The notes beneath the pieces were generated by a model, which worked only from the letters and a program-made list of their open reading frames with translations, ran no database searches and was not told the DNA's origin. The position numbers were made by a program, and so were the translations under genes. A DNA stretch of 57,560 nt from Methylobacterium sp. E-005 (GTDB lineage Bacteria; Pseudomonadota; Alphaproteobacteria; Rhizobiales; Beijerinckiaceae). The first letter of the stretch is position 1. Each line of letters opens with the position of its first letter. The stretch is from NCBI RefSeq assembly GCF_022829725.1, contig NZ_JAKSYG010000086.1, positions 1-57,560 on the forward strand, given 5' to 3'. Positions 1-9,900 of the stretch are shown piece after piece.

Positions 1-1
1 C

Positions 2-1354
2 GGCGACACGTCGGGCTACCAGGGCCGGATGCGCATCAACCTCGATGCCCGCACCCAGACCGCCTACGGCACGCTCCGCGCCTTCGTCCGCCTCGATGCC
101 GGCGCCCGCACCGGCTATTCCGGCGTCGGCACCTCCGGCACGCAGGTCCGCATCGGACAAGCCTATGCGGGCACCGGTGTCGATGCCGCTGGACGCGACA
201 TCCAGCAGATGAACGTCGACAAGGCGTTCATCCAGTTCGCCGGCCTGACCGCCGGTCGCGCCTCGTCGTTCTTCGACTTCTACGCCCACGACTTCGAGTT
301 CGCCGGTGCCACGGCGGGTTCGGACGTCGCCTCCACGAACCTGTTCGCCTACACCGCGACCCTCGGTAACGGCTTCTCGGCGACGCTGTCGGTGGAAGAT
401 CCCGTCTACCGCCGGACGGCGATCTTCGCGCCGACGGGGCCGGCAACCCCGCAGGCCCCGGTCATCGTGACCTACAATCGACTGGGCGCCCCGGTCGCGG
501 TGTCCAACATCGACACCGTTCAGCGCAGCCGTCTTCCGGACTTCGTGGGCGCCCTGCGCCTCGATCAGGCCTGGGGCTCCGCCCAGCTGTCGGCCGCCTC
601 TCACGAGCTGAACGTCGGGAACATCGCCACGAGCCCCGTTGCGGGCGCGAACGTCGCCGTCGGCCATACGAAGAGCGTCCAGGGCTGGGCGGTGCAAGGC
701 GGCCTGAAGGTCAACGCGCCGTTCGTCGCGCCGGGCGACGCGCTGTACCTACAGGGCGCCTATGGCGATGGAACGCAGCTCTACACCGGATACTCGGCCT
801 TCAGCGGCTCGTATCAGCAGAGTGCAGCCACGATCCAAGGCCAGAAATTCGTCCAGTTCTTCTCCGACGCGACGATCAATCCGCTCACCGGCCAGCTGCA
901 GACCTCGAACAGCTTCACCGCCGTTGCGTCGTACCTGCACTACTGGTCGCCGGAATGGCGTTCGGCCATCTTCGGCTCCTATGGCGAGCAGAACTTCGCC
1001 AAGACCGCCCGCTTTGGCCAGGGTGTCGCCTACGGTGTCGTCGGTCTGACCGGCGCCAACTCTGTCGGCCTGCCGGGCACGCGCTTCTACCAGCTGAGTC
1101 AGGCCCTGCGCGACAACTACCAGTTCGTGGCAGGCGCGAGCCTGATCTGGTCACCGGTGAAGGACCTCGATATCGGCGTGGAAGGTTACTACACGCAGAT
1201 CGGCCTGAAGAGCGGTCGGGCCATCGACCTCGACAAGGATCCGACGGCCTACTCGGCGGCCCGTATCACCAGCATCAACGCGGGTGGCCCGGTGCGCACC
1301 GCGACGCAGGACTCGGTGTCCTCGTTCCGCCTGCGCGTCCAGCGCGACTTCTGA
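2..1354 (+). CDS. Outer-membrane porin, alphaproteobacterial porin family (5' end outside window)
   Basis: The reading frame is already open at base 2 and runs 451 codons to a TGA at 1352-1354, so the N-terminus and signal peptide lie upstream. The protein is full of alternating polar and aromatic stretches typical of beta strands (for example FFDFYAHDFEFAG and YLHYWSPEWRSAIFG) and ends in a terminal Phe (RVQRDF), the C-terminal signature used for BAM-dependent insertion of trimeric porins. Length and style fit the Porin_2 family of Rhizobiales, which form general diffusion channels for small hydrophilic solutes. The internal ATG at 29 is not the true start. Substrate preference cannot be read from the sequence. 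A strong terminator follows. Confidence 0.9.
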   Translation, partial: GDTSGYQGRMRINLDARTQTAYGTLRAFVRLDAGARTGYSGVGTSGTQVRIGQAYAGTGVDAAGRDIQQMNVDKAFIQFAGLTAGRASSFFDFYAHDFEFAGATAGSDVASTNLFAYTATLGNGFSATLSVEDPVYRRTAIFAPTGPATPQAPVIVTYNRLGAPVAVSNIDTVQRSRLPDFVGALRLDQAWGSAQLSAASHELNVGNIATSPVAGANVAVGHTKSVQGWAVQGGLKVNAPFVAPGDALYLQGAYGDGTQLYTGYSAFSGSYQQSAATIQGQKFVQFFSDATINPLTGQLQTSNSFTAVASYLHYWSPEWRSAIFGSYGEQNFAKTARFGQGVAYGVVGLTGANSVGLPGTRFYQLSQALRDNYQFVAGASLIWSPVKDLDIGVEGYYTQIGLKSGRAIDLDKDPTAYSAARITSINAGGPVRTATQDSVSSFRLRVQRDF

Positions 1355-1414
1355 TCCGAGACGCCGGCGCCGGGATCACGGTCCCGACGCCGGCCCCCGT
1401 GCAAACCGACTCCC

Positions 1415-1441
1415 GGCCCGGCTTCGCGCCGGGCCTTTTTC
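1415..1441 (+). terminator. Rho-independent terminator after the porin gene
   Basis: An 8-bp perfect stem GGCCCGGC/GCCGGGCC (1415-1422 and 1428-1435) with loop TTCGC is followed by TTTTT. It lies about 60 bases after the porin stop. The rest of the gap up to 1733 shows no gene on either strand and should hold the promoter of the downstream transporter. Confidence 0.85.
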
Positions 1442-1733
1442 GTGCCTGTGATTTGAATCGACCGGCTGATGAACACAGCCCGGCCGCCATGAATCGTCGG
1501 GCCACCGGGCGTTCGCACGGACACGCGCCACACGATTCACCGGGGCTTCCAATCCTCCGCGCGGAACAGGTCGCGCGCTTTGTCCCCCGCGCCGCGTTGC
1601 CGCCCCCGATCGGCGCTGATACGCCGAATGTCACTGTAATCTCCGCCGATTGCGGACTTCGACGGACCACGCTCGTCAGGGCGAAACAGAGTCCGGAGCA
1701 GCCCAGGAGCGGTAAGAGGTCCGGGGGGACGCC

Positions 1734-3116
1734 ATGACCAGCACCGCCACGACAAGTCCAGTCCCGGCGCCGGCAGAGAGCCGGGTGGCGGAGGGTCGAC
1801 CCGCCCGATTCTGGCCGGAGCGCTGGTGGCGGCTCGTCGACTTCAAGATCGGCATCATCCCGTTGCCGGTCTACGTCGTCCTGGCGGCGCTGATCGTGAT
1901 CCTGGTCCAAGAAGGCGAGATCAAGCCCGACGGGCCGACCATGATCGCCGTGCTGGTCATGGGCGGCTTCACCTGCGCGGAGATCGGCAAGCGGATCCCG
2001 ATCCTCCGGAACATCGGCGCCGGGGCGATCTTCGCGACCTTCATCCCCTCGGCGCTCGTCTATTACGCGCTCATCCCGCCCACGATGGTGAAGGCGATTA
2101 CCGACTTCACCAAGTTCACCAACTTCCTCTACATCTACATCGCCACGATCATCGTCGGCTCGATCCTGGGGATGGACCGCGAGGTTCTGATCAAGGGCTT
2201 CCTCAAGATCTTCGCGCCGCTGGCGACCGGCTCTGTGGTGGCGGCGGTGGTGGGCACCCTGGTCGGAACGCTGCTCGGCCTCGGCCCCTACAAGACCTTC
2301 TTCTTCATCGTCGTGCCGATCATGGCCGGGGGCGTCGGCGAGGGGGCGATCCCGCTCTCCATCGGCTACGCGGCGATCCTCGGCCAGCAGCAGGGTGTGA
2401 TCTTCGCCCAGGTCCTGCCGCCGGTGATGCTGGGCTCGCTCACCGCGATCATCTTCTCCGGCACACTCAACTCGGTGGGCAAGCGCTATCCCCACCTCAC
2501 CGGCGAGGGCCGGCTCCAGCCCGACTCGGACGGCATCAAGTCCAGCGACGCCCAGGCCAAGTCCGAGGCGGCGCGGGGCCAGATCGATCCCGCCACGATC
2601 GGCGCCGCAGGGCTGACTGCGATCACGCTCTACCTGCTCGGCGTCATCGCCCACTACCTGGTCGGCCTCCCGGCCCCGGTGGCGATGCTGTTCCTGGCGG
2701 TCTTCGCCAAGCTCGCCAGCGCGGTCTCGCCCCATCTCCAGGCCGGCGGCTTCGTGGTCTACAAATTCGTCCAGGTCTCCATGACCTATCCTCTGCTCTT
2801 CGCCATCGGCGTGGCGCTCACGCCCTGGCACGAGCTGATGGCGGCGTTCACGCTGGTCAACCTGATCACCATCGTGTCGACCGTGGCGACGCTGATGGTG
2901 ACGGGCTTCTTCGTCGGCCGCTGGCTCGGGATGTACCCGATCGAGACCGCCATCGTGAACGCCTGCCACAGCGGCCAGGGTGGGACCGGCGACGTCGCCA
3001 TCCTCACGGCGGCGAACCGGATGGCGCTGATGCCCTTCGCGCAGATCGCGACCCGCATCGGCGGCGCGCTCACCGTGACCGGGACGATCATCGCGATGAA
3101 ATGGATCGGGGTCTGA
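1734..3116 (+). CDS. 2-hydroxycarboxylate transporter family (CitS/CimH-like) carrier
   Basis: A 460-residue polytopic membrane protein. Two family signatures are visible: a [11 protein letters not shown] re-entrant-loop motif at about residue 201 and a mirrored [16 protein letters not shown] motif at about residue 404. These are the paired GGxG-type loops of the 2HCT family (CitS, CimH, MaeN), which move citrate, malate or related 2-hydroxycarboxylates with Na+ or H+. The start ATG at 1734 follows a G-rich ribosome-binding stretch (ggggggacgcc). The first 30 residues are Pro/Ala-rich and cytoplasmic, then TM1 begins near residue 40. It is the first gene of a carboxylate locus with an MHS symporter 25 bases downstream and tcuA beyond, so the substrate is likely a tri- or dicarboxylate; the exact one is inference. 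Confidence 0.85.
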   Translation: MTSTATTSPVPAPAESRVAEGRPARFWPERWWRLVDFKIGIIPLPVYVVLAALIVILVQEGEIKPDGPTMIAVLVMGGFTCAEIGKRIPILRNIGAGAIFATFIPSALVYYALIPPTMVKAITDFTKFTNFLYIYIATIIVGSILGMDREVLIKGFLKIFAPLATGSVVAAVVGTLVGTLLGLGPYKTFFFIVVPIMAGGVGEGAIPLSIGYAAILGQQQGVIFAQVLPPVMLGSLTAIIFSGTLNSVGKRYPHLTGEGRLQPDSDGIKSSDAQAKSEAARGQIDPATIGAAGLTAITLYLLGVIAHYLVGLPAPVAMLFLAVFAKLASAVSPHLQAGGFVVYKFVQVSMTYPLLFAIGVALTPWHELMAAFTLVNLITIVSTVATLMVTGFFVGRWLGMYPIETAIVNACHSGQGGTGDVAILTAANRMALMPFAQIATRIGGALTVTGTIIAMKWIGV

Positions 3117-3141
3117 CCGGCCCCGCAGGGAGCGTTTGAAC

Positions 3142-4449
3142 ATGGCCGGTGACCCAGGCGCCGTCGAGGCGACCCTCAAGTCCAGGATCGGTGCGATCCT
3201 CCGCGCGACGAGCGGCAACTTCCTGGAGATGTTCGACTTCTTCCTGTTCGGGTTCTACGCCACCTATATTTCGCGGGCCTTCTTCCCCTCGGGCAACGAG
3301 ACCACCGAGCTCCTGCTCACCTTCGGCACGTTCTGGCTCGGGGCGCTGATGCGCCCCCTCGGGGCGATCGTGCTCGGTGCCTATATCGACCGGATCGGCC
3401 GCAGGCAGGGCCTGATCGTCACCCTGGCCATTATGGCGAGCGGCACGGTGCTGATCGCCTTCTGCCCGAGCTACGCCACGATCGGCGTCGCGGCGCCCCT
3501 GATCGTGCTGGCCGGCCGCCTGCTCCAGGGTTTTTCCGCGGGCGTCGAGATCGGCGGCGTCTCGATCTACCTGTTCGAGATCGCGACCCCGCAGCGGCGC
3601 GGCTTCTACACCTCGTTCCAGTCGGCGAGCCAGCAGGTGGCGATCCTGTTCGCGGCCTTGATCGGCTACGGACTGAACGCCTTCCTGACCAAGCAGCAGA
3701 TCGGCGATTTCGGGTGGCGGATCCCGTTCCTGATCGGCTGCCTGATCGTGCCGTTCATCTTCTTCATCCGGCGCTCGCTGCAGGAGACGCAGGCCTTCGC
3801 CAAGCGGACCCATCACCCCGGCACCCGCGAGATCCTCGCCACGGTCGCGGCCAACTGGAAGATCGTGCTGCTCGGTATGATGCTGACCACGATGACGACG
3901 GTGACCTTCTACATGATCACCGTTTACACCCCGACCTTCGGCAAGAACGTCCTCAAGCTGACCGAGACCGACAGCCTGATCGTGACGCTGTGCGTCGCCA
4001 TCACCAACTTCATCTGGCTGCCGGTGGGCGGTGCGCTGTCCGACGCGATCGGCCGCAAGCCGGTGCTGCTGACGATCTCGATCCTGTCGCTGCTGACGAC
4101 CTACCCGGCCCTGCACTGGCTCGTGGCCGACCCGACCTTCGGCAAGATGCTGGCGGTCGAATTGTGGTTCTCGTTCTTCTTCGGGGTCTACAACGGCGCG
4201 ATGGTGGTCTCGCTCTCCGAGGTGGTGCCGGCCCATGTCCGGGCGAGCGGCTTCTCGTTGGCCTACAGCCTTGCCACCGCGTTGTTCGGCACCGCCACCC
4301 CGATGGTCTCGACCTTCCTGATCGAGAAGACCGGCGACCGGGCCTCGCCGAGCTACTGGCTGATGGCGGCCGCCGCCTGCGGCATCGTGGCGACGCTCGC
4401 GCTGTTCCGGGGACGCCCGCAGGTCGAGCGCGTCCCGGCCCACGCCTGA
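3142..4449 (+). CDS. tcuC: MFS citrate/tricarballylate:H+ symporter (TcuC/CitA-like, MHS family)
   Basis: A 435-residue major-facilitator protein of the metabolite:H+ symporter subfamily. The opening [18 protein letters not shown] and the A-like loop [12 protein letters not shown] are characteristic of CitA/TcuC citrate and tricarballylate importers; a second repeat-half loop [10 protein letters not shown] is present near residue 300. Twelve hydrophobic segments can be counted. A TTG at 3136 is in frame, but the ATG at 3142 sits 9 bases after GGGAG (3128-3132) and is the better start. It lies 25 bases after the 2HCT carrier, probably in one transcript, and near a TcuA-type dehydrogenase, which supports uptake of tricarballylate or citrate. 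Two unrelated carriers in one locus may indicate two substrates. Confidence 0.85.
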   Translation: MAGDPGAVEATLKSRIGAILRATSGNFLEMFDFFLFGFYATYISRAFFPSGNETTELLLTFGTFWLGALMRPLGAIVLGAYIDRIGRRQGLIVTLAIMASGTVLIAFCPSYATIGVAAPLIVLAGRLLQGFSAGVEIGGVSIYLFEIATPQRRGFYTSFQSASQQVAILFAALIGYGLNAFLTKQQIGDFGWRIPFLIGCLIVPFIFFIRRSLQETQAFAKRTHHPGTREILATVAANWKIVLLGMMLTTMTTVTFYMITVYTPTFGKNVLKLTETDSLIVTLCVAITNFIWLPVGGALSDAIGRKPVLLTISILSLLTTYPALHWLVADPTFGKMLAVELWFSFFFGVYNGAMVVSLSEVVPAHVRASGFSLAYSLATALFGTATPMVSTFLIEKTGDRASPSYWLMAAAACGIVATLALFRGRPQVERVPAHA

Positions 4450-4462
4450 GGAGTTCGGGTTC

Positions 4463-4570
4463 CCAAAGGGCGAGCCCTTTGGTGGGTCGTCAGGGCAAGG
4501 CCCTGACCGTCTCGGGCGCAGCATGACACCAGGGCTCCGCCCTGGACCCGCGAAAGGTCTCGACCTTTCG
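4463..4570. repeat. Four consecutive short perfect palindromes between convergent genes
   Basis: Four separate hairpins follow each other: 4463-4482 (9-bp stem, CCAAAGGGC), 4489-4507 (8-bp stem, GTCAGGGC), 4529-4545 (7-bp stem, CCAGGGC) and 4551-4570 (9-bp stem, CGAAAGGTC). Loops are 2 or 3 bases and every stem is perfect. They fill the gap between the convergent transporter and GntR genes, so they may terminate both transcripts, but there are no T-tracts. The arrangement resembles the modular palindromic intergenic elements of Rhizobiales. Confidence 0.8.
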
Positions 4571-4585
4571 AAACCATGACCGGGC

Positions 4586-5239
4586 TCAGCTTTCCTGCCA
4601 GATCCGGATCCGCGCCTTGAAGGCGGCCCGGATATGGGCGCGCGCCGCGGCCTCTGCCGCGTCGCCGTCATGGGCGCGGATCGCCGCCACGATGGCGGCG
4701 TGCTCGGCGAGGGAATCCGCGGCGCGATCGGGGGAGGCCAGGGTCGTGGCGCCCGGTAGCAGCACCAGCGACAGGCGCATCGTCTCCAGCGTGCCCTGCA
4801 GGAAGCGGTTGCGCGCCGCTCCATGAATCTGCCGGTGGAACAGACGGTTGGTCCGCGCGAGCGCCGGCGCGTCGCCGAGCAGCCCCCGGTCCCGGGCGAC
4901 CATCTCCTCCAGGATCTCGGTCTCGACCGCACTGGCGTGGATCGCCGCGAGGCGGGCCGCCGTCCCCTCCAGCACTTCGCGCATGTCGTAGAGCTCGCTG
5001 ACCTGCCCGTAATCGAGCTGCGCGACACTGGCGCCCCGGTGCGGCTCGTGGGCGACGAGACCCTGCGCCTCAAGCCGTCCCAGCGCCTCGCGCACCGGCG
5101 TCCGGCTGATCTGGAACCGTTCGGCGAGCTCGGCCTCACGCAGCCGGCTGCCTGGGGCGAGCTCGCCCTCCTCGATCGCCCGCAGCAGGCGCTCGTAGGC
5201 GCCAGTGCCGCTGGACCGTTCCGCTTCGCTCGCCTTCAT
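4586..5239 (-). CDS. GntR-family transcriptional regulator, FCD (FadR-like) subfamily
   Basis: A 217-residue regulator. The N-terminal winged helix carries the GntR signature (GSRLREAELAERFQISRTPVREAL, residues about 28-51), and the C-terminal part is an all-helical FCD ligand domain with the metal-binding pattern typical of the family (MREVLEG, then RTNRLFHRQIHGAARN and EHAAIVAAI, giving Asp/His-type ligands). FCD regulators usually sense small carboxylates. The start at 5239 is set by a strong GGAGGAG eight bases upstream; the longer upstream frame is not coding. It is divergent from tcuA with an inverted repeat between them, so it probably represses tcuA and itself and is relieved by tricarballylate or a related acid. 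The classical TcuR is LysR-type, so this is a different regulator. Confidence 0.88.
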   Translation of the reverse strand: MKASEAERSSGTGAYERLLRAIEEGELAPGSRLREAELAERFQISRTPVREALGRLEAQGLVAHEPHRGASVAQLDYGQVSELYDMREVLEGTAARLAAIHASAVETEILEEMVARDRGLLGDAPALARTNRLFHRQIHGAARNRFLQGTLETMRLSLVLLPGATTLASPDRAADSLAEHAAIVAAIRAHDGDAAEAAARAHIRAAFKARIRIWQES

Positions 5240-5307
5240 CCCCGGCTTCTCCTCCGGCTCGGCCTTAGCCCGAAACAGCGCCTTCCGGAACGCTTGCGGC
5301 AAATTGC

Positions 5308-5331
5308 ATACAGGCGTATACAATCCTGTAT
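5308..5331. promoter_or_regulatory. Candidate GntR operator between the regulator and tcuA
   Basis: A perfect inverted repeat ATACAGG (5308-5314) and CCTGTAT (5325-5331) flanks a 10-base spacer that itself contains the palindrome GTATAC (5316-5321). The pattern resembles the TNGTATACNA-like operators of FadR/FCD GntR regulators. It sits 68 bases upstream of the regulator start and 27 bases upstream of the preferred tcuA start, where a repressor could block both promoters. Confidence 0.6.
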
Positions 5332-5358
5332 CCGATGAGGAATGGTGAGGAGACGGAG

Positions 5359-6852
5359 ATGCAGCGTTCGGGCGATGCGCAATGGGACGTGCTGGTGGTC
5401 GGCTCGGGCAATGCCGCCATGAGCGCCGGCCTCGCCGCCCTGGAACGCGGCGCCTCCGTGCTGATGATCGAGAAGGCGGAGCAGGATCTCGCCGGCGGCA
5501 ACACCGCCTACACGGCCGGCGCCATGCGCTTCGTCTACGAGCGCACCGACGACCTGATGCCGTTGCTGGCCGATCCGGAGGATCCGCGCCTGCCGCGCAC
5601 CGATTTCGGCGCCTACACGGCACAGAAGTTCGAGCAGGATCTCCTTGGCTTCAACGACGGCCGGCCGCTGTCGCGCGAGCAGCGCATCCTGATCGACGAG
5701 AGCGGCGCGGCTTTGCGCTGGCTCGGCACGCAGGGGGTGAAGTTCGAGCCGATCTATTCCCGCCAGTCCTTCGAGAAGGACGGGCGCTTCGTGTTCTGGG
5801 GTGGCCTGACGCTCGCCACTCACGACGAGGGGTTCGGCTTGGCCCGCGCGGAACTCGAAGCCTTCACCGAGGCCGGCGGGGAGATCCGCTACGGCTGCCC
5901 GGCCAAGGGGCTGATCGTTGAGGACGGACGCGTCGTCGGGGTGGAGACGCCGCAGGGCGCTGTCCGCGCCAAGGCCGTTGTGCTGGCCTGCGGCGGCTTC
6001 GAGTCGAACGCCGCGCTCCGGACGCGCTTCATTGGCGAGGGCTGGGACAAGGCCCGGGTCCGCGGCACGCCGCACAATCAGGGCGACGGGCTTCAAATGG
6101 CGCTGGATCTCGGTGCCAAGGCCCACGGCTTCTACGGCGGCTGCCACGCCACGCCGATGGATCTGCACACCCCCGATTACGGCAACCTCGAGCTGCCCCA
6201 CGGCGAGCGCAAGCACTACCGCAAGATCTGCTACTTCCTCGGACTGATGCTCAACGCGAACGGTGAGCGGTTCGTCGACGAGGGCAAGGATTTTCGCAAC
6301 TACACCTACGCCCAGTTCGGCCGCGCCATCATGGAGCAGCCCGGACACGTGGCGTGGCAGATCTTCGACGCGAAGGTCGATCACCTGCTCTACAGCGAGT
6401 ACCGCTTCCACGACGCTCACTTCGTCGAGGCCGACACGCTGGACGGGCTCCTCGACAAGCTCGACGGCCTCGATCGGGACGGGGCGAAGCGGACGATCGC
6501 GGCGTTCAACGCCGCGGTGGACGCGGCGGTGCCGTTCGATCCGACCGTGAAGGACGGGCGCGGCACGAAGGGGCTGCCGCTGCCGAAATCGAACTGGGCG
6601 CAGACGATCGAGACCGGACCGTTCAAGGCCTATCCGGTGACCGGCGGCATCACCTTCACCTACGGCGGCGTCGAGGTCGGCGACGATGGCGGCGTGAAGC
6701 GGGAGGACGGCAGCGTCATTCCGGGCCTCTACGCCTGCGGCGAGATGGTGGGCGGCGTATTCTTCAACGGCTATCCGGGGGGCTCGGGGCTGACCTCGGG
6801 CGTGGTGTTCGGCCGGCGGGCGGGCTACGGCGCGGCGGCAGCGCGAGGCTGA
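5359..6852 (+). CDS. tcuA: FAD-dependent tricarballylate dehydrogenase (TcuA family)
   Basis: A 497-residue flavoprotein of the succinate dehydrogenase/fumarate reductase flavoprotein superfamily. The dinucleotide-binding motif VVGSGNAAMSAG lies at residues 13-24, followed by EKA and a GGNT motif, and a C-terminal FAD segment reads GLYACGEMVGG with PGGSGLTSG. The overall layout matches TcuA, which oxidises tricarballylate to cis-aconitate for entry into the TCA cycle. An ATG at 5335 is in frame, but the one at 5359 follows GAGGAG by 6 bases and starts just before the flavin domain, so it is preferred. The electron-accepting partner TcuB (Fe-S/haem membrane protein) is not in the window. A related substrate such as another tricarboxylate or a 3-ketosteroid-type compound cannot be excluded, but the neighbouring transporters favour tricarballylate. 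Confidence 0.85.
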   Translation: MQRSGDAQWDVLVVGSGNAAMSAGLAALERGASVLMIEKAEQDLAGGNTAYTAGAMRFVYERTDDLMPLLADPEDPRLPRTDFGAYTAQKFEQDLLGFNDGRPLSREQRILIDESGAALRWLGTQGVKFEPIYSRQSFEKDGRFVFWGGLTLATHDEGFGLARAELEAFTEAGGEIRYGCPAKGLIVEDGRVVGVETPQGAVRAKAVVLACGGFESNAALRTRFIGEGWDKARVRGTPHNQGDGLQMALDLGAKAHGFYGGCHATPMDLHTPDYGNLELPHGERKHYRKICYFLGLMLNANGERFVDEGKDFRNYTYAQFGRAIMEQPGHVAWQIFDAKVDHLLYSEYRFHDAHFVEADTLDGLLDKLDGLDRDGAKRTIAAFNAAVDAAVPFDPTVKDGRGTKGLPLPKSNWAQTIETGPFKAYPVTGGITFTYGGVEVGDDGGVKREDGSVIPGLYACGEMVGGVFFNGYPGGSGLTSGVVFGRRAGYGAAAARG

Positions 6853-6878
6853 ACAAGTCTCGGATGAGCGCGACGCTC

Positions 6879-6905
6879 TCCCTCCCCCGCAGAGGGGGGA
6901 GGGGA
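6879..6905. other. G/C-rich stem-loop between tcuA and addB
   Basis: CCCTCCCCC (6880-6888) can pair with GGGGGAGGG (6895-6903) across a six-base spacer. No T-tract follows. It may end the tcuA transcript or be a fragment of a dispersed CCCTCCCC-type intergenic element; a similar C-rich stretch occurs near 15175-15200. Confidence 0.45.
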
Positions 6906-6984
6906 AGCCGCGCGGACGCTCCGGCGCACACAGCGACCCACCGCCCCCTGTCCGTAACCCCGCGGCGGGCGTAGAACCCCGGGC

Positions 6985-9900
6985 ATGCCCCCCCGACAGG
7001 CCGTCTTCACCATCACCCGCGGCGTCCCGTTCCTGCCGACGCTGGCGGACGCACTACTCTCCGGCCGGCTCGTCGGGCCGGTGGCGGACGATCCGCTGGC
7101 GCTCGCCGCCGTCACCCTCTACCTGCCGACCCGCCGCGCCGCCCGGGCGCTCTCCGCGATCCTGGCGGACCGGCTCGGCCGCGATGCCCCCGGGCAAGCC
7201 ACCCTGCTGCCGCGGATGATCCCCCTCGGCGAGGCCGACGAGGCCGAACTCGACCTCGCCGCCGAGCCGCTGCTCGAAGAGAACGCCGATCCCTTGAGCG
7301 CCCCGATGGCGCCCCTGGAGCGCCGGCTGATCCTCGCCCGCCTCGTTCAGGCCTGGGCGAAGACGGTGGATCGCACCCTGCTGCCGCTCGATGCCGAAGT
7401 GCCGTTCCTCGTCCCGTCCTCCCCGGCCGACGCCGTGGGACTCGCGGGCGATCTCGAGCGGCTGATGGACGCGCTGACCGTCGAGGGCCTGCCCTGGTCG
7501 GAGATCGGCGCCGCCGTGGAGGCCGAGTATTCCCGCTACTTCGGCCTGACCCTCGACTTCGTGAAGATCGCCGCCGAGAACTGGCCGAAGCTGCTCGCCG
7601 AACGGGGGCTCGCCGATCCCGTCGCCCGCGCCCGTGGCCTCATCCTGGCTGAAGAGCGACGCCTGTCGCGCGGCGTCACGCAGGACCCGGTGATCGTCGC
7701 CGGTTCGCTCGGCTCGGTCCCCGCCACCGCCCGGTTGATCGCCGCCGTGGCGAAGCTGCCCCGGGGCGCCGTGGTGCTGCCCGGTCTCGACCTCGACCTC
7801 GACGCCGCCGGCTGGGACGGCATCGACACCGGCGAGGGGTTTTCGCGGGTCATCGCCCATGGCCACCCACAGGCGGTGCTGCACCGGTTGCTGGGCCCCG
7901 AAAACCTCAACCTCGCCCGCGCGGAGATCGTCGCCCTCGGCGAGCCCGATCATGGCCAAGCGGCCCGGGCCGCCCTGCTGTCGCAGGCGCTGCGGCCGGC
8001 CGACACCACCGATGCTTGGGCGGCCCTCGACCCGGCCGGGCGCGACGCCGACGCCCGCCTCGGCCTGGACGGGCTGGCCCTGGTTGAGGCCGCGGACGAG
8101 CGGGAGGAGGCGCTGATCGTCGCCGTCGCGCTCCGCGAGACGTTGGAGACGCCGGGTGCCACCGCCGCCCTGGTCACGCCGGACCGCGGACTTGCCGGCC
8201 GGGTGGCGGTGGAATTGCTGCGCTGGGGCATCGTCGCGGAGGATTCGGCGGGCTTGGCGCTCGCCGGAAGCCCGGCAGGCCGCCTGGCGCGGTTGACGGG
8301 CGAGCTCGCCGCCGACCTCGCCCGCAATCAGGCGGACGCGATCCCGGCCCGGCTGATCGCGCTGCTGTCGCATCCGATGGTCCGGCTCGGCCTGCCCCGC
8401 GCCGACGTGGTGCGGGGCGCTGCGGCCCTGGAGATCGGCCTGCTGCGCGGTCCGGTCCCGGCACCGGGCTTTTTGGGTTTGCGCACGGCGCTGGCGGCGG
8501 AGCGCGCCGGGCCGCCGGAGCACCGGCCCCGGGCGAAGCGCCGCCTCAAGGATATCGACTGGGATCTCGCCGCCGACCTGCTCGACCGGCTGGACCTCGT
8601 CTTCCGGGATTTCCCGGGGCCGGACGGGGCGGGCGATTGCGACCTCGTCGAGACGGCCACCCGCCATCGGGAAGCCTGCGATCGTCTGGTCGCCGGGCCG
8701 GAGGACGCCCCCGAGGCGGAGGCGGATGGATCCCTGTCCTGCCTCGACGCCCTGTTCGATGACCTCGAGATGGCCGCGCCCGGCCTGATGCCGGGGCGGT
8801 TCGACGATTACGCGACCTTCTTCACCTCGCTCGCTCGGGAGCGCATGGTCGGCTGCTCGGGCGAGGTGCCGCATCCGCGGCTGCGCATCCTCGGCCTGCT
8901 GGAGGCGCGCCTGCTGTCGGTGGACCGGGTGGTGCTCGGCGGCCTCGACGAGGGCGTCTGGCCGGTGCGCACCCTGACCGACGCGTTTCTCAACCGTCCG
9001 ATGCGCGAGCGGGTCGGCTTGAATCCGCCCGAGCGTCGGATCGGCCAGATGGCGCACGACTTCGTGCAGACGCTGGGCTGCCAGGACGCAGTGATCACCC
9101 GGGCGCTGAAGCGCGATGGCGCGCCGACCGTGCCGTCCCGGCTGATCCAGCGTCTGCGGGCGCTCGCTGGCGACCCGAACTGGGACGTAGTGCTGGCGGC
9201 GGGGCGCCGTTTCGCTGGTCTCGCTGCCCGACTCGATGCCGCCCCGCCAGAGCCGCGGCTGAAGCGGCCCGCGCCGAAGCCGGACCCGGCCCTGTTCCCG
9301 CGCTCGCTCAGCGTCACCGAGATCGAGACGCTGGTGCGCGATCCCTACAGCATCTTCGCCCGCCACGTGCTCGGGCTCGATCCCCTGGACCCGCTGGCGG
9401 CGGCGCCGGGCGTCGCCACCCGTGGCTCCCTGGTCCACGAGGTCTTCGCCGCGTTCGCCCGGCGCCACCCGCGCGAACTTCCAAGCGATGCCGCGGAGCG
9501 GCTGTTCAACCTCGCGGTGAACGCGTTCGGCGATATCGAGGCGGAATACCCGAACCTCTACGCGGAGTGGTGGCCGCGCTACCAGCGGATGGCCGCGGCC
9601 TATCTGGATTGGGAATCCCAGCGCCGGCCCGGCCTGACCCAGGTCCATCCGGAGGTGTCGGGGCGCTGGGTGATCCCGATGGGCCGGGAGAGCTTTACGC
9701 TGCGCGCCCGGGCGGACCGGATCGAGCTGCGCCCGGACGGCAGCGCCTGCATCGTCGATTACAAGACCGGCGCCCCGCCCTCGGCGAAGATGATCTTTTC
9801 CGGATTCTCGCCGCAGCTGACCCTGGAGGCGGCAATGCTGATGCACGGCGCCTTCACGGATCTGCCGAAGGTCAAGGAGACGCCCGACCTGCTCTACATC

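Noticed and set aside
1275..3218. Long minus-strand open frame (647 codons) over the 2HCT carrier
   Set aside because: It is Arg/Asp/His-rich low-complexity sequence antisense to a clear transporter; a GC-rich codon-bias shadow.
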